Assembly (NCBI GenBank): GCA_030603565.1
Contig: JAUVXM010000024.1
Location: 1 to 33,672 of the forward strand
Direction of reading: 5' to 3'
Length of the DNA: 33,672 nucleotides
From: Candidatus Aminicenantota bacterium
GTDB lineage: Bacteria > Acidobacteriota > Aminicenantia > Aminicenantales > Aminicenantaceae
The notes beneath the pieces were generated by a model that was not told the DNA's origin, ran no database searches, and worked only from the letters and a program-made list of their open reading frames with translations. The position numbers were made by a program, and so were the translations under genes. This document shows positions 24,101-33,672 of this stretch, piece after piece; the stretch's first letter is position 1; the number at the start of each line of letters is the position of its first letter.

Positions 24101-27100
24101 ATGCAGACGCTCGTAGAACCCTGGGATTATCTTATAATCACAGCCTCAAATGAAAAACAGGCATCTGCCTATGAGTCACAACTATACCTGAGGCGTAAAT
24201 TGGGATTTATTCCCGGAGTCAAGAAGCTGCTGGTTCTATCTGATCCTGGGGGAAAACGGATCGGCAGTGGCGGCAGCACTATTTATAGTCTCCTTAATAT
24301 AATCAACCGGGAACTGAGGAAAAAACCGGATGATACAAAACAACTTGATACCTGGGAGAAAATCCTCCAAAAACTGCGGATCCTTATTATCCATGCAGGC
24401 GGAGATTCACGCCGCTTGCCTGCATATGGTCCCTGCGGTAAAGTCTTCATCCCGGTACCGGGAGAGTCAGGCAGTATTCTGGGCCAAACTCTATTTGACC
24501 GGCAGTTACCTATCTTACTCAGACTTCCGGCAACTTCGTACGGGCAGGGACAGGTGGTTGTGACTACAGGAGATGTTTTTTTGGATTTTAACCCGGAGGA
24601 TATCCAGTTTTTTGAAGAGGGAATCACTGGATTAGGCTGCCAAGCTTCGCCTGAGCTTGCCAGGGAACATGGTGTTTATTGCCCGGGCCCGGATGGGAAA
24701 GTCCGTTTGTTTTTACAGAAACCTTCAGTTCATGAACAAAAATCCAAAGGGGCATTAAACCGATACGGCCAGTCCATGCTTGATATTGGGATCCTGAATT
24801 TTGATGCTGCTTCAGCATTCAGACTTCTTAATCTGGGCGGCATTAAAAATACTTCTAAAGAAGGACTAAAACTATCTGGACCTTTTTATAAAGAAATTAT
24901 GGCAAAAGACCTCGACCTGTATCGGGAAATCTGCTGCGCTATGGGAGAAAAAGTTGAGTATTCACATTATATTAATTCTGTTCGCAACAGCGGTTCAGAT
25001 TTATCCGAATCATCCCTTAACTCTATTTATAAATCCCTGTCTAAGGTTGATTTTTTTGTGAGGAATGTACCGCAATGCGGATTTTTGCATTTTGGAACAA
25101 TGCGTCAACTTATTAAAAGCGGAGCAGACTTATTGAGAAAAGATCGGGGGACCTTGATCAGGGATAATAGCTTGAGGATTAATAATGACATTTCTATAGA
25201 GGGTCATATTATTGCAACAAACGCCTGGATTGAAGGCTGTTATATCGGGGCGCTTCTGACTCTCGGTGGTGAAAATGTGATTGTCGGGGTGGATATTGAA
25301 AAGCCCTTGAGCTTACCCCCCAAATTCTGTCTGAATGTTATAAAAGGGAAAGACCGGGAGGGAAAGAAAATATGGTTTGTCCAGGTTTGTGGCATAGATG
25401 ATAGATTTAAAATTCCGATTTCATCCGGAGCTGTTATTTGTGATCAGTTGGCAAAGGATTGGCTAAAGGCCATGGATGCGGAAGAAAATGATATCTGGCC
25501 CCCGAAATTACCGGATAAAGATAAAAACCTGTGGAATGCCCGGATAATTCCGGCGATAAAAATGCCTATGGATTATCATAGATGGTTGTGGATCTTTAAA
25601 CCTGAGAAATCCTCCCAGGAGCAGAAAAATGCCTGGAAAGCTGCTGATAGATACAGTGCCGCTGAGATCGCTCAGCTGGTTGATCAGGATGCTTTTTACT
25701 CCAGAAGAATACTTTTCCGTGCCTGGGAAATGCAGCACTCTTTGCGCTGGATATTCCGACTGGATAGTGATTTTTCCGCTGCAGAGATGGCTTTGATCTT
25801 TACTTGCCTGCCACGCCAAGAACGGGCAGCTTGGGTAAGGGATATTATGAAAGAAGCGCAATACCAGTGGGGTGATGAAGCCGCAACTGGGATGGAGCGA
25901 CTTGAGTTTTCGCGGATAATTCACACTCTTGGTTCCGCGATCCTTATGAGCAGGAAAGAAAAAAGAAGTGCCTGGGATAAATCTTCTCCTGAATTGAGTT
26001 CTTTGCTGGGGAAAGCAGAAAAAGACTGGTTGGCATCACTGAGGATTAAGCCTGATAAAAATCAGAGAATTGAAGATTGGGGGAAAAACCTGAAAGCTGC
26101 TGCCTTTGAGAATCTCAGCCGTACTATTGTATTGAGTAAGAAAAAAATCAACCGGTATCCCAAAAACGCTGTGCGGAGTGATGAGATCATCTGGGGAAGG
26201 GCACCAGCAAGGCTTGACCTGGGGGGCGGATGGACTGATACTCCTCCCTATGCTCTGGAAAAGGGAGGATGTGTAATAAATGCAGCTGTTAATTTAAATG
26301 GACAGCCCCCTATACATGTATATGCCCGTAAAATAAAGAAACTCGAGATCCATATCGCTTCTATCGACCATGGTGTATCTCTGGTCATAAGCGAACTTGA
26401 CGAGTTATTGGATTATAAAGAAGCCACCAGTAAATTTGGTCTGTCTAAGGCTGCTATAGCTTTGTCCGGATTTGCTCCGGATAAAGCCGACTGGCCTGAA
26501 AAAACCCGGTCCCTTAGAAGTATGCTTGCCCTATTCGGCGGGGGCATAGAAATTACAACTTTGGCTGCTATTCCCAGTGGAAGCGGTCTGGGGACCTCCA
26601 GTATTATGGGAGCAGTGCTGATATCTGTTATTGCCAGGATGATAGGCCGGAAGTTGAGTCAGCGGGAACTCTTCCACCGGGTTTTACAGTTGGAACAGGA
26701 ATTGACTACAGGAGGCGGATGGCAGGATCAGATCGGAGGTAGTGTAGAAGGAGTAAAGGTCATAAACACAGATCCAGGCATGATCCCTGACCCCAGAATT
26801 CATTATCTTCCTTCTGATGTGCTCGATCCTGAAGGAGAGCAGTCCCTGCTTTACTATACCGGATTACGCCGGCTGGCAAAAGACATCCTCCAGCATGTGG
26901 TAGGCAATTATCTGGACCGTGACCGGGAGTCTATGGCGACTCTGCAAAAACTCCACAATCTTCCCCCCTTTATCGTAGATGCAATGACAAGCAAAGACAC
27001 AAAGAGATTTGGGGAGCTTATAGATTTTGCCTGGAGATTAAATAAAGAGATTGACCCTGGTTCAACAACTCCTATCATAGAAAATATTTTAAAAAGATTA

Positions 27101-27286
27101 AGGCCCTATATGTACGGGGCTAAACTCCTGGGCGCTGGGGGAGGGGGCTTCTTGCTCATCATATGCAAATCACCTGAACATGCCGCTTCTGCCCGTAAGT
27201 TGTTGGAGAATAACCCCCCTAATCGCCTGGCCCGCTTTTTTGATTATGAAATCAGCAAGGAGGGGCTAATAGTAACAGTTTGTTAG
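24101..27286 (+). CDS. fkp: Bifunctional L-fucokinase / L-fucose-1-phosphate guanylyltransferase
   Basis: The protein (1061 residues) combines two enzymes, as in Bacteroides Fkp and plant FKGP. The N-terminal half is a guanylyltransferase: RIGSGGSTIYSLL (from Arg53) and HAGGDSRRLPAYGPCGKVF (from His98), with a left-handed-helix-like region about 340-420. The C-terminal GHMP kinase starts near 698 with GRAPARLDLGGGWTDTPP, has the ATP loop PSGSGLGTSS (825 onward) and ends with LLGAGGGGFLLI (about 1011). It makes GDP-L-fucose from free L-fucose by salvage in the cytoplasm; characterised enzymes also take close analogues of L-fucose. The downstream mutarotase may supply the beta anomer. No fucosyltransferase is seen nearby. 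Confidence 0.92.
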   Translation: MQTLVEPWDYLIITASNEKQASAYESQLYLRRKLGFIPGVKKLLVLSDPGGKRIGSGGSTIYSLLNIINRELRKKPDDTKQLDTWEKILQKLRILIIHAGGDSRRLPAYGPCGKVFIPVPGESGSILGQTLFDRQLPILLRLPATSYGQGQVVVTTGDVFLDFNPEDIQFFEEGITGLGCQASPELAREHGVYCPGPDGKVRLFLQKPSVHEQKSKGALNRYGQSMLDIGILNFDAASAFRLLNLGGIKNTSKEGLKLSGPFYKEIMAKDLDLYREICCAMGEKVEYSHYINSVRNSGSDLSESSLNSIYKSLSKVDFFVRNVPQCGFLHFGTMRQLIKSGADLLRKDRGTLIRDNSLRINNDISIEGHIIATNAWIEGCYIGALLTLGGENVIVGVDIEKPLSLPPKFCLNVIKGKDREGKKIWFVQVCGIDDRFKIPISSGAVICDQLAKDWLKAMDAEENDIWPPKLPDKDKNLWNARIIPAIKMPMDYHRWLWIFKPEKSSQEQKNAWKAADRYSAAEIAQLVDQDAFYSRRILFRAWEMQHSLRWIFRLDSDFSAAEMALIFTCLPRQERAAWVRDIMKEAQYQWGDEAATGMERLEFSRIIHTLGSAILMSRKEKRSAWDKSSPELSSLLGKAEKDWLASLRIKPDKNQRIEDWGKNLKAAAFENLSRTIVLSKKKINRYPKNAVRSDEIIWGRAPARLDLGGGWTDTPPYALEKGGCVINAAVNLNGQPPIHVYARKIKKLEIHIASIDHGVSLVISELDELLDYKEATSKFGLSKAAIALSGFAPDKADWPEKTRSLRSMLALFGGGIEITTLAAIPSGSGLGTSSIMGAVLISVIARMIGRKLSQRELFHRVLQLEQELTTGGGWQDQIGGSVEGVKVINTDPGMIPDPRIHYLPSDVLDPEGEQSLLYYTGLRRLAKDILQHVVGNYLDRDRESMATLQKLHNLPPFIVDAMTSKDTKRFGELIDFAWRLNKEIDPGSTTPIIENILKRLRPYMYGAKLLGAGGGGFLLIICKSPEHAASARKLLENNPPNRLARFFDYEISKEGLIVTVC

Positions 27287-27321
27287 ATCTTGAATAATTC
27301 AGGATGAACTATTCATAAAAA

Positions 27322-27918
27322 ATGTCAAAAGAAAGTTGTATCTTCGGTAGCCTGATAAGGCTTAAGCCTGAATATGAGGAAAGATATTTAATCCTGCATA
27401 ATAATACTTTTCCTGGTGTTCTTAAACGTATCAAGCAGTCCAATATCCGGAATTATTCTATTTTTCTCCGAAAAGGAATACTTTTTTCCTATTTTGAATA
27501 TATTGGCAGAGATTATAAGACCGACCTGGATAAGATGGCTCAGGATAATACTACCCAAAAGTGGTGGAAGCTAACAGATAAAATGCAGGAACCTTTAGAA
27601 TGTCGGAAAAAAGGAGAGTGGTGGGCAGAGATAGAAGAAGTATTTCATTTCCAAAAAAGTGCGTCTCGGGTAAAAAGTACAAAAAGATTTGCATTTTGTA
27701 AAGAGATTGACTCTGCTGGGGCAGATAAACTGGATAAAACGGAGGGAATATCCGCGTTTGATATTCAGAACCTCACTATTTTCTCGGAAGAAAGAAATTT
27801 TTATGTTTATATTGAATGCTGGCTTGATATTGAAAAAATCAAAGCTGTGTTGAAGAAGTTTTTTCCTTTAGAACCGTCTATTCGCTGGCACAGTATGAAA
27901 GAAGTCTTTCATACTTAG
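27322..27918 (+). CDS. Fused two-domain L-rhamnose/L-fucose mutarotase-like protein
   Basis: The protein is 198 residues; ordinary family members (RhaM/COG3254, dimeric ferredoxin-like barrels) are about 105. Residues 1-110 are a full domain: FGSLIRLKPEYEERYLILHN with Tyr22 and His26 at the catalytic positions, NYSIFL, QKWWKLTDKM and the closing EEVFHF. Residues 120-198 are a shortened second copy: RFAFCKEI, IQNLTIF, YVYIECW, SIRWHSMKEVFHT, but the helix carrying the Tyr and His is lost. It therefore looks like a fused dimer with one active and one degenerate half. Family members interconvert pyranose anomers of L-rhamnose or L-fucose. Position after the fucokinase gene (35 bp) favours fucose-type sugars. 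Confidence 0.85.
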   Translation: MSKESCIFGSLIRLKPEYEERYLILHNNTFPGVLKRIKQSNIRNYSIFLRKGILFSYFEYIGRDYKTDLDKMAQDNTTQKWWKLTDKMQEPLECRKKGEWWAEIEEVFHFQKSASRVKSTKRFAFCKEIDSAGADKLDKTEGISAFDIQNLTIFSEERNFYVYIECWLDIEKIKAVLKKFFPLEPSIRWHSMKEVFHT

Positions 27919-27943
27919 TTTGCCTGGATTATTAAGGATATAA

Positions 27944-31147
<3,204 letters not shown>

Positions 31148-31442
31148 ATTTCTCGGGCCATTTAATCAAGGAAAAGCATCTTATTCTTATCCGCGTTCAT
31201 CCGGTGAGTGGGGAGCAGGTCTAAGGTTGTGTGGTATGCGCTTATTTAGACACAAAAGGGGAAACCCGGACACAGACTATAGCGTAATCTAATTAACTGC
31301 CGCCTGCTTCTACTCTACCGAAAATTCGCGTCTAATGTTTTGTCGCTTTAATCTGTGTCCACAGCGTCCTCAGCGTAAAATTTTCTTATCATTGCAATAT
31401 TTACCAAAGCAGTTTAAAATTTCCATATAAAGGAGAAAAACC
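31148..31442. other. Intergenic region, no gene seen
   Basis: No coding frame or RNA gene is seen between the beta-galactosidase and hutU. A 9-bp inverted pair, ggacacaga (31268-31276) and tctgtgtcc (31352-31360), is probably part of common low-value intergenic repeats of the atctgtgtccacagcgtcc type. The hutU ribosome site aaggag lies at 31431-31436. Confidence 0.5.
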
Positions 31443-33419
31443 ATGAACATTACCCTTGACCATAAACTTCCCCCTGAACCCAAATTCGAAAAAGGTATAC
31501 GCCGAGCTCCCAACAGAGGATATACCCTCAATAAATTGGAAACTGAAACAGCTTTAAAAAACGCTCTTCGCTATGTTCCAACTGAGCTACACAAAACCCT
31601 TGCTCCTGAGTTCCTGAAGGAATTAAAAACCAGGGGGCGGATTTACGGATACCGTTTTCGGCCGCAGGACCGTATATTTGGAAAACCGATCCACGCATAC
31701 AAAGGCAACTGCCTGGCAGGCAAAGCCTTTCAGGTCATGATTGATAATAACCTTGATTTTGAGGTCGCTCTCTACCCTTATGAACTGGTTACTTACGGAG
31801 AGACAGGCCAGGTGTGTCAGAACTGGATGCAGTACAGGCTTATAAAAAAATATTTGGAGATATTAACCGAAGACCAGACCCTTGTAGTCGAATCCGGGCA
31901 TCCTCTGGGACTTTTCCCCTCTCATCCGGAAGCTCCCCGGGTAATAAACACAAATGGACTTCTTATTGGCCTTTTTGACAATCAGAAAGACTGGCACCGG
32001 GCTATGCAACTCGGCGTATCCAATTACGGTCAGATGACTGCAGGCGGATGGATGTATATTGGGCCGCAGGGCATTGTCCACGGCACCTTTAATACCTTAC
32101 TCAATGCCGCCCGCATGCAGCTCGGTATAGGCAAGGACGATGACATGCGCGGACATATGTTTGTCTCATCAGGACTGGGAGGCATGAGTGGCGCCCAGGC
32201 GAAAGCTGCGGAGATAGCAGGCGGCGTAGCTGTTATTGCGGAAGTCGACAAGTCGCGGATAGATACCCGGCTCCAGCAAGGGTGGGTGTCTAAAATGTCA
32301 TCAGACCTGAAAGAAGTCTTTAAAATAGCGGCTGAATATCTCAAGAAAAAAGAGCCGGTCTCAATTGCATATTGCGGCAACATTGTCGACCTTCTGGAAT
32401 ATGCAGTAAAAAACAAGATCAAAATCGAGCTTCTTTCCGATCAGACATCCTGTCATGCTCCCTATGATGGTGGATACTGTCCCCAGGGAATAACCTTTAA
32501 AGAACACACGGAAATGCTAAGCGCTGACCATGAAAATTTTATAAAGCTGGTTGACCAGAGTCTGCGAAAACATTTCGAATATATAAAGACATTAGTGAAT
32601 CGTGGTACTTATTTTTTTGATTATGGTAATTCTTTTATGAAAGCAATCTTTGATGCAGGGGTAAGAGAGATCTGCAAAAATGGAACCGATACCCGGGAAG
32701 GATTTATTTTCCCTTCCTATGTTGAAGATATCATGGGGCCTTTACTTTTTGATTACGGATACGGGCCTTTTCGCTGGGTGTGTCTAAGCGGCAATCATGA
32801 GGACCTGAAAATGACCGATAAAGCGGCCATGGAATGTATTGATCCAGACCGCAGGTCTCAGGACCGTGATAATTACATCTGGATCCGTGATGCTGAGAAA
32901 AACCATTTGGTCATTGGAACTCAAGCGCGCATACTTTATCAAGATGAGGAGGGCCGAGTAAAGATAGCCTTAAAATTTAATGAAATGGTGCGTGACCGTA
33001 AGATAGGGCCTGTAATGCTGGGTCGCGACCATCACGATACTGGCGGGACGGATTCTCCATTCCGGGAAACTTCCAATATCAAAGACGGCAGTAATATAAC
33101 AGCAGATATGGCAATCCAATGTTTTGCCGGCAATGCCGCCCGGGGAATGAGCCTGGTCACCCTGCACAATGGCGGGGGAGTGGGCATTGGCAAAGCCATA
33201 AACGGCGGATTCGGGCTGGTGCTTGACGGCAGCGAGAGGGTCGCTAAAATTATTCGTTCCTCGATGTCATGGGATGTTATGGGCGGCGTAGCACGCAGAG
33301 CCTGGGCCCGCTGCGAAAACGCGATCAAAGTAAGCTTAGCCTATAACCAAAGAAGCACAAACCAGCATATCACAATACCATTCCCGGTAAATAACGATAA
33401 CGGGGACGGACCACGCTAA
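31443..33419 (+). CDS. hutU: Urocanate hydratase, long form
   Basis: The protein (658 residues) has the urocanase hallmarks: QTAGGWMYIGPQG-type segment, GLGGMSGAQ (244-252, NAD-binding), DQTSCH (333-338) followed by YDGGYCP, RDHHDTGGTDSPFRET, and the closing HNGGGVGIGKAINGGFGLV. It adds water to urocanate with NAD as electrophile, giving imidazolone propionate, the second step of histidine breakdown. Classical enzymes have about 556 residues; this matches the longer group of about 660-675. The strong ribosome site (aaggag) fixes the start. Neither hutH nor hutI is in the window; they may lie elsewhere. Confidence 0.95.
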   Translation: MNITLDHKLPPEPKFEKGIRRAPNRGYTLNKLETETALKNALRYVPTELHKTLAPEFLKELKTRGRIYGYRFRPQDRIFGKPIHAYKGNCLAGKAFQVMIDNNLDFEVALYPYELVTYGETGQVCQNWMQYRLIKKYLEILTEDQTLVVESGHPLGLFPSHPEAPRVINTNGLLIGLFDNQKDWHRAMQLGVSNYGQMTAGGWMYIGPQGIVHGTFNTLLNAARMQLGIGKDDDMRGHMFVSSGLGGMSGAQAKAAEIAGGVAVIAEVDKSRIDTRLQQGWVSKMSSDLKEVFKIAAEYLKKKEPVSIAYCGNIVDLLEYAVKNKIKIELLSDQTSCHAPYDGGYCPQGITFKEHTEMLSADHENFIKLVDQSLRKHFEYIKTLVNRGTYFFDYGNSFMKAIFDAGVREICKNGTDTREGFIFPSYVEDIMGPLLFDYGYGPFRWVCLSGNHEDLKMTDKAAMECIDPDRRSQDRDNYIWIRDAEKNHLVIGTQARILYQDEEGRVKIALKFNEMVRDRKIGPVMLGRDHHDTGGTDSPFRETSNIKDGSNITADMAIQCFAGNAARGMSLVTLHNGGGVGIGKAINGGFGLVLDGSERVAKIIRSSMSWDVMGGVARRAWARCENAIKVSLAYNQRSTNQHITIPFPVNNDNGDGPR

Positions 33420-33534
33420 TCATTTTAAAACAAACAAGATAAGCTGTTTTTTGGGGGGCAAATATAGCGTTAGAAGCAATTTCCGGGGGTCAAAAACTCA
33501 TTTAAGCCATTTAGCTTAATTTAATAATTTTTAT

Positions 33535-33550
33535 CACTAGTGTCCGGTTA
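33535..33550. mobile_element. Probable end of an IS4-like insertion sequence
   Basis: The sequence cactagtgtccggtta stands directly at the stop codon of the transposase fragment and contains the palindrome cactagtg. It looks like the terminal inverted repeat of an IS4-type element whose body continues past the right edge. I cannot compare it with the other end, which is outside the window. Confidence 0.5.
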
Positions 33551-33672
33551 TAACTCAAATAGTTTCAACTGTTTAGAGTAGACATCCTCTCGATTCGTGT
33601 AATCAAATTCCGCAAGTAGTTGATAAATAGAGGCTTTCTCAAAAACAGTTACACTCAATATCTGAAGAAAAG
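33548..33672 (-). CDS. IS4-like transposase, C-terminal 40 residues (cut by window edge)
   Basis: On the minus strand an open frame enters from the right edge and ends at 33548. It encodes FLQILSVTVFEKASIYQLL and, after a short acidic stretch with REDVYSK, the final QLKLFEL. This matches the typical tail of IS4-family (DUF4372-type) transposases, which read QILQILS-x-x-x-FEK-x-PI-x-QAL and end Q-L-x-L-F-x-(L/F). The DDE catalytic part lies outside the window, so activity cannot be judged. Confidence 0.7.
   Translation of the reverse strand, partial: FLQILSVTVFEKASIYQLLAEFDYTNREDVYSKQLKLFEL

Noticed and set aside
31268-31360. 9-bp inverted pair ggacacaga/tctgtgtcc before hutU
   Set aside because: The arms are 75 bp apart and belong to common atctgtgtcc-type intergenic sequence; no T-run or regulatory context.

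Overview
This window comes from an uncultured-looking, moderately AT-rich, diderm bacterium. An lptB-type ATPase implies lipopolysaccharide export. Many exported proteins carry lipobox or Tat signals: a sulfatase, a gamma-glutamyltransferase, a dipeptidyl peptidase, a beta-galactosidase and an Asp-box (BNR) repeat protein. This gene mix is common in the FCB group, Acidobacteriota/Aminicenantota-like lineages and similar metagenome-derived phyla. The sequence alone does not fix the phylum.

Left part (1-10.6 kb), accessory and scarred. A 138-bp MITE-like repeat opens the window and recurs at 10.43 kb. A secreted LamG protein is followed by an internally deleted threonine-dehydratase-family pseudogene. 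A 43-nt fragment of a tRNA-Val 3' half (3377-3419) and the intact tRNA-Val(CAC) at 5498-5572 bracket about 2.1 kb holding an AbiEi/AbiEii type IV toxin-antitoxin operon and a truncated exported-protein gene; this looks like a decayed tRNA-integrated island. Next come a zinc-ribbon/acidic/membrane protein with a promoter that implies a leaderless mRNA, a Phd/VapC toxin-antitoxin pair, lptB, a DUF1848 Fe-S protein and a cupin. A palindromic REP-like repeat (three copies) is interspersed; one copy supplies the last codons and stop of lptB.

Middle part (10.8-23 kb): a small unknown protein, a secreted S9B dipeptidyl peptidase, a lipoprotein-like methyltransferase, a homocysteine S-methyltransferase, queH (queuosine pathway), a Tat-exported sulfatase, a lipoprotein gamma-glutamyltransferase convergent with it, and a large exported sortilin/BNR-like repeat protein.

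Right part (23-33.7 kb): a tight four-gene cluster, GDP-mannose 3,5-epimerase-like, bifunctional fucokinase/fucose-1-P guanylyltransferase, a two-domain L-rhamnose/L-fucose mutarotase-like protein and a lipoprotein GH2 beta-galactosidase. Together they look like a unit for releasing sugar from glycans, equilibrating anomers and building GDP-activated L-sugars. A long-form urocanate hydratase (hutU) follows. The right edge cuts into the 3' end of an IS4-like transposase.

The most unusual items are the GDP-L-sugar cluster with its fused mutarotase, the tRNA-Val scar with a compensatory T-stem change, and the repeat that rewrote the end of lptB.
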